A stretch of 64,000 nucleotides of DNA from assembly GCA_963660615.1 (NCBI GenBank), contig CAVKYE010000003.1, forward strand, positions 42,464 to 106,463. The letters run 5' to 3'. Origin of the DNA: Coprosoma sp963660615. GTDB taxonomy: Bacteria > Bacillota_I > Bacilli_A > RF39 > UBA660. Of this stretch, positions 34,939 to 43,636 are shown one piece after another. The position numbers and the translations under genes were made by a program. Position 1 is the stretch's first letter; each line of letters starts with the position of its first letter. The notes under the pieces are model-generated. The model ran no database searches. It was not told the origin of the DNA and saw nothing but the letters and a program-made list of their open reading frames with translations.

Positions 34939-35006
34939 TTTTTTGTATATTTTTGTGTGAATATTTTAATAATAGTTGTGTAATGGTTTTAAATTATTAT
35001 TAATTT

Positions 35007-35015
35007 TGTTATAAT
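35007..35015 (+). promoter_or_regulatory. Extended -10 of rbfA
   Basis: TGTTATAAT; the start codon is only 22 nt downstream. Confidence 0.55.
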
Positions 35016-35037
35016 GAATAGGAAAAGAGGGATACAT

Positions 35038-35388
35038 ATGAGTATTAAACAGGAACGTGTTTCTGATGCTTTAATTGAGCAGATTAGTTATATTTTGGAA
35101 ACTGAGGTTAAAAATAAGGATATAAAGTTTGTGACGATTACTGATGTTAAGGTTACTAATGATTTGAGCTTTGCTAAGGTTTATTTTACTGTTTTGAATA
35201 AGGATAAGCTTAAGGAAACTTTAAGTGCTTTGAAGAGTGCTAGTGGTTTTATTCGTCATGAACTTAGGGATAGGGTTGATATTAGGCAAATTCCTGAGCT
35301 TACTTTTGTTTATGATGAGTCTATTGAATATGGTGAGAAGATTGAGTCTATTCTTTCTTCGCTTAAGGAAAATGAAAAAAACGACTGA
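35038..35388 (+). CDS. rbfA: Ribosome-binding factor A
   Basis: A KH-fold protein that helps mature the 5' end of 16S rRNA in the 30S subunit. 116 residues from ATG 35038 (AGAGGGA before it). Family blocks QERVSDALIEQISYIL, VTITDVKVTNDLSFAKVYF and IRHELRDRVDIRQIPELTFVYDES (cited in part). It is usually next to infB; here the repeat protein lies between them. Confidence 0.95.
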   Translation: MSIKQERVSDALIEQISYILETEVKNKDIKFVTITDVKVTNDLSFAKVYFTVLNKDKLKETLSALKSASGFIRHELRDRVDIRQIPELTFVYDESIEYGEKIESILSSLKENEKND

Positions 35389-35398
35389 TTGTCGTTTT
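35378..35398 (+). terminator. Weak rbfA terminator
   Basis: AAAACGAC/GTCGTTTT stem over the stop codon, followed only by AATTTT. Confidence 0.5.
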
Positions 35399-35444
35399 AA
35401 TTTTGGGTGAAATATAGTATAATAGCCAAAGGAAGTGAGAAATT

Positions 35445-36614
35445 ATGGATAATTTAATTTTAATTAAGTATGGAGAGCTTACGACTAAGAAGGATAATCG
35501 TAAATATTTTATAAATACTTTGGAGAATAATATTAAAAATTTATTAAGTGGTGAGAATATAAAGATTACTAAAGATAGGGTAAGGATGTATATTGAGTGT
35601 GATGATGCTTTTCGTGTGGCTTCTTTACTTAAAAGAGTTTTTGGTATATATGGTATAGTTATTTGTCATAAGGTGAATAATAATATTGAGGATGTTTTGA
35701 AGAAATCTTTGGAAATTATGGATAGGTCTAAGCATACTTTTAAGGTTGTTACTAATAGGGCTGATAAGTCTTTTAAGATTCATTCTATGGATTATAGTCG
35801 TATGCTTGGTGGGCTTATTTTGAAAAATTCTTCATTTAAGGTTGATGTTCATAATCCTGATATTACTCTTAATGTTGAGATTAGGGTTAATGGGACTTTT
35901 GTTTATACTGATGAAATTAAGGGTGCGGGTGGATATCCTGTTGGTATTCAAGGTACTGGTCTTCTTATGCTTAGTGGTGGTATTGATAGTCCGGTTGCGG
36001 GGTATCTTAGTTTAAAAAGAGGTGTGAATGTGGAGTGTCTTTATTTTGAGTCTCCTCCTCATACTAGTTTGGAGGCTAAAAATAAGGTTATTTCTTTAGC
36101 TAAAATACTAAATAATTATTCAGGTCATATTAAACTTCATGTTGTTCCTTTTACGGAGATTCAAGAGGAGATTTATAAAAAATGTCCTGATACTTATATG
36201 ATAACCATTATGCGAAGAATGATGTATCGTATTGCTGCAAAATATGCGGAAAAAATAGGGGCTAAAATTATTATTAATGGTGAGTCTATTGGTCAGGTTG
36301 CGAGTCAAACTTTGGATAGTATGGCTTGTATTAATGAAGTTACTTCTATGCCTGTTATTCGTCCGGTTGCTTGTTTTGATAAACTTGAGATTATTAATAA
36401 GGCTTTGGAAATTGGTACTTATGAGACTAGTATTTTGCCTTTTGAGGATTGTTGTACTATTTTTGTTCCTAAACATCCAGTTATTAGACCTGTTTTGGAA
36501 AAGTGCAGGTTATATGAAAAAGAATTTGATTATGAAAGTCTTATTTCTAAGTGTATAGATAATATTGAGGTTATTTCTAATTTTGAGGATGATGATTTTT
36601 CTTCTTTGCTTTGA
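35445..36614 (+). CDS. thiI: tRNA 4-thiouridine synthetase ThiI
   Basis: Adds sulfur to U8 of tRNAs and may supply sulfur for thiazole. N-terminal ferredoxin-like plus THUMP domain (residues 1-165), then the PP-loop ATP site LMLSGGIDSPVAGYL and the conserved PPHTS and MRRMMYRIA. 389 residues, with no rhodanese domain, the normal Firmicute form that depends on a dedicated cysteine desulfurase. A GGAAGTG site precedes the ATG. Confidence 0.95.
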   Translation: MDNLILIKYGELTTKKDNRKYFINTLENNIKNLLSGENIKITKDRVRMYIECDDAFRVASLLKRVFGIYGIVICHKVNNNIEDVLKKSLEIMDRSKHTFKVVTNRADKSFKIHSMDYSRMLGGLILKNSSFKVDVHNPDITLNVEIRVNGTFVYTDEIKGAGGYPVGIQGTGLLMLSGGIDSPVAGYLSLKRGVNVECLYFESPPHTSLEAKNKVISLAKILNNYSGHIKLHVVPFTEIQEEIYKKCPDTYMITIMRRMMYRIAAKYAEKIGAKIIINGESIGQVASQTLDSMACINEVTSMPVIRPVACFDKLEIINKALEIGTYETSILPFEDCCTIFVPKHPVIRPVLEKCRLYEKEFDYESLISKCIDNIEVISNFEDDDFSSLL

Positions 36615-36689
36615 CATAAATTTCCATTAAAAAAAATGTATTTTTAAGCCAAATGTACACACTATAAAAATGTACAGGAGGTGAAAGAG

Positions 36690-36893
36690 ATGAATACTAA
36701 TACAAATAAATTAGTAGTACCAGGAGCTAAACAGGCAATTGAACAGATGAAGTATGAGATTGCTAATGAACTTGGTGTTCAGATGGGTCCAGACGCTACT
36801 AGCAGAGCTAATGGTTCTGTAGGTGGAGAAATTACTAAAAGACTTGTACAGATGGGTCAACAACAGTTAAGTGGTTCTAAATATTCTAAATAA
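36690..36893 (+). CDS. ssp: Small acid-soluble spore protein, alpha/beta type
   Basis: A 67-residue DNA-coating protein of dormant spores. The core matches the family closely: MKYEIANELGVQ, GPDATSRANGSVGGEITKRL and VQMGQQQL, including the Glu-Ile-Ala site cut by the germination protease GPR. The start 36690 follows AGGAGGTGA by 5-6 nt. Upstream lies a possible forespore-sigma promoter (GTATT near 36638 and CACTATA near 36661), a weak guess. Confidence 0.96.
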   Translation: MNTNTNKLVVPGAKQAIEQMKYEIANELGVQMGPDATSRANGSVGGEITKRLVQMGQQQLSGSKYSK

Positions 36894-36906
36894 TTACTTA
36901 ACACAA

Positions 36907-36930
36907 AAAGCTGCGATATGCAGTTTTTTT
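36907..36930 (+). terminator. ssp terminator
   Basis: AAAGCTGC/GCAGTTTT stem with one G-T pair, then T run. Confidence 0.75.
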
Positions 36931-36973
36931 GTTTATTTTAAAGTATGTTTTATTAAGAATATAACTATCGTAT

Positions 36974-36997
36974 AACTAGACATTATACGTTAATTTT
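36974..36997 (+). repeat. Left arm of 24-bp perfect inverted repeat
   Basis: Exact reverse complement of 37168-37191, separated by 170 bp. On the minus strand it carries TATAAT. Confidence 0.95.
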
Positions 36998-37167
36998 TAG
37001 CTACTACAAGTATAACATACATCTTGTTTGATTTAAATATTTTTTGTTAAATTCAAATATTTTTTATTAAAATGTTACTTTTTAGTGGTTAAAAAACAGT
37101 TGTTTTTTAAACTTTATATTATTTTTTTAAAAAATTAGTTTTTTCAAAATTTTTTCAAATTTTCCTT
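36998..37167. other. 170-bp AT-rich segment between inverted repeats: candidate invertible promoter segment or MITE
   Basis: No coding frame. It contains a 9-bp hairpin with T runs on both strands (about 37089-37110) and two near-identical direct repeats (AAATATTTTTTGTTAAA-like, about 37037 and 37058). With its arms it forms a 218-bp unit directly before a surface-protein gene. I see no clear target-site duplication outside the arms. Confidence 0.5.
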
Positions 37168-37191
37168 AAAATTAACGTATAATGTCTAGTT
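37168..37191 (-). repeat. Right arm of 24-bp inverted repeat, carries the -10 box
   Basis: TATAAT at 37178-37183 points toward the surface-protein gene, 45 nt before its start. A -35 would fall inside the 170-bp segment (TTCAAA near 37154). Confidence 0.9.
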
Positions 37192-37227
37192 TTATGTTAA
37201 TTATGGTAAGTAATGGGAGGGAAATGT

Positions 37228-38565
37228 ATGAGAAATTTAAGTAAACATCAGAAAAACAATGTAATAATAGGAGGGTTACTTTTTATAGTTTTGCTTATGG
37301 CTATAGGTTATGCTGCTTTTGCATCTAAATTAAATATTTCTGGAACAAGTAATATAACTAGTAACTGGGATATAGAGATTACTAATATTGAAAGTAATAA
37401 TCTTGGTTCAACTGCTTATGATATAAGTGCTCCTACTTATACTTCAAATTCAGCAACTTTTAATACGGGATTTAAGAGGCCTGGTGATGAGATGATATAT
37501 GAAATAGAAATAAGTAATAAAGGATCTTTGGATGGTCAAATTTCTGTTACTGATTTAGACTGTGGTGGTAATGATGCTATTTATTGTTATGCTTTACACT
37601 CTAATGAAAAGGCTGTAGGTGATTATTGGGATGATTTTGAATCTGATTATTGGGATGATTTTGATGAAGGCTCATATGATTTAACTGAACAAGCAATAAC
37701 AATAAAGCAGGGGGAAAAGAAATATTTGTATATTGGTGTAGGATTTGATGAGAGTGTATCAAGTATGCCAGATAATTTAACAAGTAATATTAAATTAACA
37801 TTAGATTTCATTCAAAAAGAAATAGTTCCAATAGAATCAGGCCCTATTATGATGGCAAGGAATGACTCTAAAGCATTCTGGCGATCTACTTATAGTAGTA
37901 AAATATCTACAGTTGATGTACTTACAAATAAAGATGTTCCTAGTAATGCAGTAAAATCATGGGATGTATCAAAAGGGCAAAATGGAACTGTAATGGCATG
38001 GATAGTAGATGATTCTGATAATAGTGGTATGTATAAACTTTATATAGGAGGAGAAGGTGGTGTAATAGCGCCAAGTGATTCATCTTATTTATTTGCTGTT
38101 GATGTGATCAACGGCAGCGTTTCTAGTACTTTTTCTAAAACAATATCTTTAAATCTTAAAAATTTAAATACAGAAAATACAACAAACATGAGTTATATGT
38201 TTGCATATATAGATTATAATGGTTCTAATCTGTCTAGTTTGGATATAAGTGGTTTTGATACCTCTAAAGTAACAAATATGAGCAACATGTTTTATAACTG
38301 TTCTGGATTAACTAATTTAGATGTAAGCAATTTTGATACAAGCAATGTTTTAGATATGAGTTCTATGTTTAGTTGCCTAAGACTTACTAGCTTAAATTTG
38401 TGTTCTTTTGATACAAGTAATGTAACAGAAATGCATGATATGTTTTATAATACATTTAAATTAACTGCAATCTATGTAGGCCCTTCTTGGACAACTGCAA
38501 ATGCAACAACAGATGATATGTTTTCAAGTAGCAGAGTATCTGCAGTAACAACAGGTCAATGTTAA
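37228..38565 (+). CDS. BspA-like surface protein (DUF285 repeats)
   Basis: 445 residues from ATG 37228 (GGGAGGGA upstream). One N-terminal membrane helix (IIGGLLFIVLLMAIGYAAF) anchors or secretes it. Next comes a beta-rich domain (about 35-205) with a duplicated DYWDDFxSD/DYWDDFDEG stretch. Then DUF285/BspA-type repeats with the signature VTNMSNMFYNCSGLTNLDVSNFDTSNV-like units (cited in part). Such proteins are exposed and often mediate adhesion. It sits behind an inverted-repeat-flanked promoter, a layout used for phase-variable surface proteins. A-richer than neighbours. Confidence 0.85.
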   Translation: MRNLSKHQKNNVIIGGLLFIVLLMAIGYAAFASKLNISGTSNITSNWDIEITNIESNNLGSTAYDISAPTYTSNSATFNTGFKRPGDEMIYEIEISNKGSLDGQISVTDLDCGGNDAIYCYALHSNEKAVGDYWDDFESDYWDDFDEGSYDLTEQAITIKQGEKKYLYIGVGFDESVSSMPDNLTSNIKLTLDFIQKEIVPIESGPIMMARNDSKAFWRSTYSSKISTVDVLTNKDVPSNAVKSWDVSKGQNGTVMAWIVDDSDNSGMYKLYIGGEGGVIAPSDSSYLFAVDVINGSVSSTFSKTISLNLKNLNTENTTNMSYMFAYIDYNGSNLSSLDISGFDTSKVTNMSNMFYNCSGLTNLDVSNFDTSNVLDMSSMFSCLRLTSLNLCSFDTSNVTEMHDMFYNTFKLTAIYVGPSWTTANATTDDMFSSSRVSAVTTGQC

Positions 38566-38583
38566 GATTTTATCAGTAATTTA

Positions 38584-38610
38584 AAAATAGCACGTTTTAG
38601 GTGCTATTTT
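38584..38610. terminator. Bidirectional terminator between the surface gene and clpP
   Basis: A 10-bp perfect stem AAAATAGCAC/GTGCTATTTT with A and T runs on both sides. The clpP stop codon lies in its right arm. Confidence 0.8.
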
Positions 38611-39173
38611 AATATTTTATCGATGATTCCGTAATCTTTAGCTTCTTCTGCTGAAAGAAAGTGATCTCTTTCGGTGTCTTCTTCAATTTTTGACAGTTTT
38701 TGATTGGTGTTTTCGCTTAATATTTTATTGAGCTTGCTTTTTAGTTTGAGGATTCTTTCTGCGGCTATTTGTATTTCGGTTGCTTGTCCTTTGGCTCCTC
38801 CTAGGGGCTGATGGATCATGACTTCGCTGTTTGGAAGGGCATATCTTAAGCCTTTTTCTCCTGATGATAGTAGAAAGGCGGCCATTGAGGCGTTCATTCC
38901 TATACATATGGTTGATACTTTACTTTTTATGTAGTTCATGGTGTCGTATATGGCCATGCCTGATGTTATGCTGCCTCCTGGTGAGTTTATGTATAGGTTT
39001 ATGGTGTTGTGGTTTACGGAATCTAGGTATAGTAGTTGTCCTACTATGCTGTTGGCTAGGTTATCATCGATTTCTCCTGATAGGATTATTATTCTATCTT
39101 TTAGGAGTCTTGAGTATATATCATAGACTCTTTCTCCATCACTACTTTTTTCTACGACGTTTGGTATAAGCAT
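38604..39173 (-). CDS. clpP: ATP-dependent Clp protease proteolytic subunit
   Basis: Serine peptidase barrel that degrades proteins fed by ClpX/ClpC. Catalytic triad Ser96 (MNASMAAF), His121 (MIHQPLGG) and Asp170 (TERDHFLSAEEA). 189 residues; the usual GMAAS is GMNAS here. GGAGGAGAT precedes the start on the minus strand. Confidence 0.96.
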   Translation of the reverse strand: MLIPNVVEKSSDGERVYDIYSRLLKDRIIILSGEIDDNLANSIVGQLLYLDSVNHNTINLYINSPGGSITSGMAIYDTMNYIKSKVSTICIGMNASMAAFLLSSGEKGLRYALPNSEVMIHQPLGGAKGQATEIQIAAERILKLKSKLNKILSENTNQKLSKIEEDTERDHFLSAEEAKDYGIIDKILK

Positions 39174-39231
39174 ATTATCTCCTCCTAGTTTTATAATAAG
39201 TGTAAAGTGGGGAAATTATGTATTAAAGTTG

Positions 39232-39260
39232 CTGACAAAATTTTATATTTTTGGTAAAAT
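39232..39260 (+). promoter_or_regulatory. Promoter of the nucleoside kinase gene
   Basis: CTGACA, 17-bp spacer, TAAAAT at 39255-39260. Confidence 0.55.
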
Positions 39261-39282
39261 TAAGAAGAATGGGAGGATAAAA

Positions 39283-40944
39283 ATGAGGTTGTTAAAGTTA
39301 AAATATAATGATAAAAAGTTAGAAAATATTACTCCTGGTACTAGTCTTTATGAGATAAGTAAGTTGGTTCAGAAGGATTTTAAATATGAAATTATTGGGG
39401 CTAAGTTTAATAATCAAATGGCTGATTTATCTAAGTGTGTCAATGAAAGTGGGGATGTTTGTTTTTATGATATTTCTTCTAGTATTGGTAATAGGATATA
39501 TAGTCGTAGTTTGGAGTTTTTGGTTATTGCGGCTGCTAAAAGGGTTTTGCCTAAGGGTGCGGATGTTTTAATTAATTATTCTGTTTATAATGGTTTATAT
39601 TGTGAGGTTTCTTGTGAAAAGGTTAGTAAAAAGCAGATTTTAAGTATTGAAGATGCGATGCGTGATATTGTTCAGGAGAATAAGCCTTTTATAAGGTTGG
39701 TTGTTTCGAGGTTTGATGCGATTAAGTATTTTAAGAGAAATGGTCAGCTTGATAAGGTTAGTAATTTGAGTTATATTGGTAATTCGACGATTAATTTACA
39801 CAAGCTTGGTAATATTTATGATTATTTTTTTGGTCCGCTTGTTTATAGTACGGGTCAGCTTGATAAGTTTAAGATTACGGTTCTTGATAGTTCTAGTTTT
39901 GTGGTTAATTATCCGTCTTTGGCGAGGCCTTCTATTGTTTCTCCGTATGTTCATCATGAAAAGCTTTTTGAAAAGTTTAAGGAGTATGAAGAGTGGGGGA
40001 GGCTTGTCAATATTGATATGGTTTCTGATTTGAATGAGCTTGGCGCTAGGGGTAAGTATGATGATGCAATTAGGCTTTTTGAAACTTATTATGAGGCGCA
40101 GCTTACTCATGCGGCGGACAGTATTTTTAAGAAGAGGAAAAAGATTAAGGTTGTTTTGATTTCTGGTCCTTCTTCTTCTGGTAAGACGACTTCTACTAAA
40201 AAGCTTTCTCTTTATTTGAGGGCGAAGGGACTTAGACCTCATCAGATTTCTTTGGATGATTATTTTGTTGATAGGGAAAAGACTCCTTTGGATGAAAATG
40301 GTGAGTATGATTATGCGAATATTAAGGCGACGGATGTTTCTTTGTTTAATACGCATATTAAGAAGCTTTTGAATGGTGAGAAGGTTAGTTTGCCGAGGTA
40401 TGATTTTGTTCTTGGCAAGAAGGTTTTTGATGGTAAGGTTTTACAGCTTATGGAGAATGATATTTTGCTTATTGAGGGTATTCATACTTTGAATGATAAG
40501 CTTACTAAGTATATTGATAGGGATAGTAAGTATAAGATTTTGATTACGCCAATTATGCAGATGAAGATTGATAATCATAATAGGGTTAGGACTAATGATG
40601 TTAGGAAGCTTCGTAGGATTGTTAGGGATTCTAGATTTCGTGGTACTGGTGCAGAGGCTACTTTGAAGATTTGGCACAATGTGGTTAAGGAAGCTAATGA
40701 GAATATTTTTCCGTTTCAGGATGATGTCGATTTTGTGATTAATTCGGCTTTGAGTTATGAGATTGGTGTTTTGAGGATTTTTGCGGAGCCTTTGCTTTAT
40801 GGGATTAAGCCTAATAGTCCTGTTTATCCTGAGGCTTTAAGGCTTATAAATTTGCTTAGGCAGTTTTTACCTATTTCTAGTGAAAGTGTACCAAAGGATT
40901 CTATTTTAAGGGAATTTATTGGTGAAGGTGTATTTAATGAATGA
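39283..40944 (+). CDS. Nucleoside (uridine-type) kinase with TGS and synthetase-like N-terminus
   Basis: 553 residues from ATG 39283 (GGGAGGAT upstream). An N-terminal TGS domain (to about residue 60) and a region like the ThrRS second additional domain (60-200) are fused to a P-loop uridine-kinase domain. That domain has GPSSSGKTTSTKKL, SLDDYFVDR, LLIEGIHTLND and RRIVRDSRFRG. This fusion is a known Firmicute family of putative uridine/cytidine kinases; its N-terminal part is not understood. gap begins 13 nt after its stop. Confidence 0.88.
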   Translation: MRLLKLKYNDKKLENITPGTSLYEISKLVQKDFKYEIIGAKFNNQMADLSKCVNESGDVCFYDISSSIGNRIYSRSLEFLVIAAAKRVLPKGADVLINYSVYNGLYCEVSCEKVSKKQILSIEDAMRDIVQENKPFIRLVVSRFDAIKYFKRNGQLDKVSNLSYIGNSTINLHKLGNIYDYFFGPLVYSTGQLDKFKITVLDSSSFVVNYPSLARPSIVSPYVHHEKLFEKFKEYEEWGRLVNIDMVSDLNELGARGKYDDAIRLFETYYEAQLTHAADSIFKKRKKIKVVLISGPSSSGKTTSTKKLSLYLRAKGLRPHQISLDDYFVDREKTPLDENGEYDYANIKATDVSLFNTHIKKLLNGEKVSLPRYDFVLGKKVFDGKVLQLMENDILLIEGIHTLNDKLTKYIDRDSKYKILITPIMQMKIDNHNRVRTNDVRKLRRIVRDSRFRGTGAEATLKIWHNVVKEANENIFPFQDDVDFVINSALSYEIGVLRIFAEPLLYGIKPNSPVYPEALRLINLLRQFLPISSESVPKDSILREFIGEGVFNE

Positions 40945-40957
40945 GAGGAATGATAAG

Positions 40958-41965
40958 ATGATTAAGGTAGCTATTAATGGTTTTGGAAGAATTGGAAGAC
41001 TTGTGTTTAGGATTATGGAGGAAAGTTTAGATTTTTCGGTTGTGGCGATTAATGATTTGACGGAGCCGGAGCAACTTGCTTATTTACTTAAGTATGATAC
41101 TTCTCATAGGTCTTATAAGGTCGATGAAATTAGTTATGATGATGAGAATATTATTATTGGTGATAGGAAGATAAGAGTTTATAAGGAAATGGATCCTTCT
41201 AATTTGCCTTGGGGAGAACTTGGTGTTGATGAGGTTTTTGAGTGTACTGGTAAGTTTACTAGTAAGGATAAGGCTATGAGCCATATTGATGCGGGGGCAA
41301 AGAAAGTTATTATTTCGGCTCCTGCTAAGGGGGATCTTAAGACGATTGTTTATGGTGTTAATGAAGGTATTTTAGATAATTCTGATCAAATTATTAGTGC
41401 GGCTTCTTGTACGACTAATTGTTTGGCTCCTGTGGTTAATGTTATTAATGATGAGTTTGGAATTAAGAGGGGTTATATGACGACGGTTCATGCTTATACT
41501 AATGATCAGTCTACTCTTGATGTTCCTCATAAGAAGGGAGCAAAATCTAGAAGAGGTAGAGCGGCTGCGGCTAATATTATTCCTTCTTCTACGGGAGCGG
41601 CGACGGCTCTTGGTAAGGTTATTCCTGCTTTGGATGGGCGCCTTGATGGTGGTGCTTTGAGAGTTCCTGTTACGACTGGTTCGGTTGTTGATTTGACTTT
41701 GGAACTTGATAAGAATGTTACTGTTTCTATGATTAATGATGTTTTTAAATCTCATCAAAATCAGACTTTGGGTTATACTGAGGATCCTATTGTTTCTAGT
41801 GATATTATTGGTAGTCATTATGGGGCTTTGGTTGATGGTCTTCTTACTAGTGTTTTGGATGCTGATGGGCAACTTGTTAAAGTGGTTGCTTGGTATGATA
41901 ATGAGATGAGTTATAGTACGCAGATGGTAAGAACGGCTAAGTATTTATATGATATATCAAAATAA
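40958..41965 (+). CDS. gap: Glyceraldehyde-3-phosphate dehydrogenase, type I
   Basis: Glycolytic oxidation of glyceraldehyde-3-phosphate with NAD and phosphate. 335 residues from ATG 40958 (GAGAGGAA upstream). NAD motif AINGFGRIGRLVFR; catalytic Cys151 in ASCTTNCLAP; His in TTVHAYTNDQ; C-terminal WYDNEMSYS. It is the first of three glycolytic genes (gap, pgk, tpiA) here. Confidence 0.97.
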   Translation: MIKVAINGFGRIGRLVFRIMEESLDFSVVAINDLTEPEQLAYLLKYDTSHRSYKVDEISYDDENIIIGDRKIRVYKEMDPSNLPWGELGVDEVFECTGKFTSKDKAMSHIDAGAKKVIISAPAKGDLKTIVYGVNEGILDNSDQIISAASCTTNCLAPVVNVINDEFGIKRGYMTTVHAYTNDQSTLDVPHKKGAKSRRGRAAAANIIPSSTGAATALGKVIPALDGRLDGGALRVPVTTGSVVDLTLELDKNVTVSMINDVFKSHQNQTLGYTEDPIVSSDIIGSHYGALVDGLLTSVLDADGQLVKVVAWYDNEMSYSTQMVRTAKYLYDISK

Positions 41966-41972
41966 TTTTGGG

Positions 41973-41996
41973 TTTCACTTTTTTGTGAAATTTTTT
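41973..41996 (+). terminator. gap terminator
   Basis: TTTCAC/GTGAAA stem with a T-only loop, then six T. Confidence 0.75.
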
Positions 41997-42062
41997 CTTT
42001 TTAATTAATGTTTTTTCTTGTATTATGCCAATTTTTGTTATAAAATGATAATAGGTGATAAT

Positions 42063-42437
42063 ATGCGAAAGGGATTTACGTTGGTTGAGTTGATAGGTGT
42101 AATTGCTCTATTAGGTGTTATCATGTTGGTTGCAGTTCCGTCTTTGATTCAGTCAAATAAAACGTCTAAGTTAAATGAAAAAAAGGAATTTGAGAAGATT
42201 GTTACTGAGGCTTGTGAGACATATGTTCAGGTTAACTCTGAAAATGATGAGCTTAAGACTTTGTTTGATTCTGATAATGGTACGTATTCATTTTCTACAA
42301 GTGTTTTAGCTGATGAAGGTTATTTGAAGGGTTCTTTGAAGGATCCTGATAAGGATATTACGGTTAAGGAAGACACTAGTGATAATTTAACTGCCAAAAA
42401 AGAGGGTAAAATGATTACATGTACTTATAATGGATAA
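42063..42437 (+). CDS. Prepilin-like protein (pseudopilin)
   Basis: 124 residues from ATG 42063 (AGGTGAT upstream). Short basic leader then the prepilin peptidase site KGFTLVELIGVIALLGVIMLVAV (cited in part): cleavage before Phe, Glu at +5, hydrophobic helix to about residue 28. The rest is a small acidic domain. Likely assembles in a type IV-like or competence pseudopilus; the assembly machinery is not in this window. It lies between gap and pgk. Confidence 0.88.
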   Translation: MRKGFTLVELIGVIALLGVIMLVAVPSLIQSNKTSKLNEKKEFEKIVTEACETYVQVNSENDELKTLFDSDNGTYSFSTSVLADEGYLKGSLKDPDKDITVKEDTSDNLTAKKEGKMITCTYNG

Positions 42438-42454
42438 AAGGGAGGAATTTTTTT

Positions 42455-43636
42455 ATGAAGAAGACTATTAAAGATTTTGATTTGAAGGGTGAGAAGGTAA
42501 TAATTAGATGTGATTTTAATGTACCTATCATTGATGGGGTTATTACTGATGATACGCGTATTAAGGCTAGTTTAAAGACTATTAAATTTGCGGTTAATAG
42601 AGGGGCGAAGGTTATTTTGCTTTCTCATTTAGGCAGGGTTAATTCTTTGGAGGATAAGGAGAAATATTCTCTTAAGATTGTGGCTGATAGGCTTAGAGAA
42701 TTACTTGATATGAAGGTTGTTTTTATTCCTGAGACTCGTGGTGAGGAGGTAGAAAAGGTTATTTCTACTATGAAAAACAAGGATATTGTTTTGCTTGAAA
42801 ATACTAGATTTGAGGATATTAAAGGTAATAGGGAAAGTAAGAATAGTCGTGTTCTTTCTAAGTATTGGGCTTCTCTTGGTGATATTTTTATAAATGATGC
42901 TTTTGGTACTTTACATCGCAAGCATGCTTCTACTTATGGTATTGCGAAGATTTTGCCTAGTGGTGTTGGTCTTTTGGTGGCTGATGAATTAAAGGTTTTG
43001 TCTAAGATTTCTAAGGAACCTAAGAGACCTTTTGTGGTTATTTTAGGTGGTTCTAAGGTTGATGATAAGATTGGAGTTATTGAGTCACTTGCGAAAAAGG
43101 CTGATAATGTTTTGATTTGTGGTGCTATGGCTTTTACTTTTTTGAAGGCTGCTGGTTTTAAGTCTTGTAAATCTTTTGTTTCTGAGGATTATTTATCATA
43201 TTGTGTTGATATTTTGAGTAAGTATGAGGATAAGGTTATATTACCTATTGATGTTGTTACGGCTAAGGATGTAAATGATAGCGGTAAGGTTAAGTTTATA
43301 AATGAAATTGCTTCTGATGATTATGGCTTTGATATTGGTCCTGGTACTGTTAAGGTATTTAAGCAATATTTGAAGGATAGTAAGACTGTTTTTTGGAATG
43401 GTCCTGCGGGTTATACTGAATGTGAGCAATTTCAAGAGGGTACTAAAAAGTTATTAGATGTTATTACTAATTCTTCAGCGTTTACGGTTATTGGTGGTGG
43501 TGATACGGCAAGTGCGGCTATCACTTTAGGCTATAAGGATAAAATTAAACATATTTCAACTGGCGGTGGTGCTAGTTTAGAACTACTAGAAGGAAAAAAA
43601 CTTTCTGCTTTAGATATTATTGATGATAAAGAATAA
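42455..43636 (+). CDS. pgk: Phosphoglycerate kinase
   Basis: Makes ATP and 3-phosphoglycerate in glycolysis. 393 residues; VIIRCDFNVPI, LLSHLGRV, NDAFGTLHRKHAS, ILGGSKVDDKIGVI and the C-terminal GGGDTASA hinge are all present. GGGAGGA precedes the ATG. Confidence 0.97.
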   Translation: MKKTIKDFDLKGEKVIIRCDFNVPIIDGVITDDTRIKASLKTIKFAVNRGAKVILLSHLGRVNSLEDKEKYSLKIVADRLRELLDMKVVFIPETRGEEVEKVISTMKNKDIVLLENTRFEDIKGNRESKNSRVLSKYWASLGDIFINDAFGTLHRKHASTYGIAKILPSGVGLLVADELKVLSKISKEPKRPFVVILGGSKVDDKIGVIESLAKKADNVLICGAMAFTFLKAAGFKSCKSFVSEDYLSYCVDILSKYEDKVILPIDVVTAKDVNDSGKVKFINEIASDDYGFDIGPGTVKVFKQYLKDSKTVFWNGPAGYTECEQFQEGTKKLLDVITNSSAFTVIGGGDTASAAITLGYKDKIKHISTGGGASLELLEGKKLSALDIIDDKE

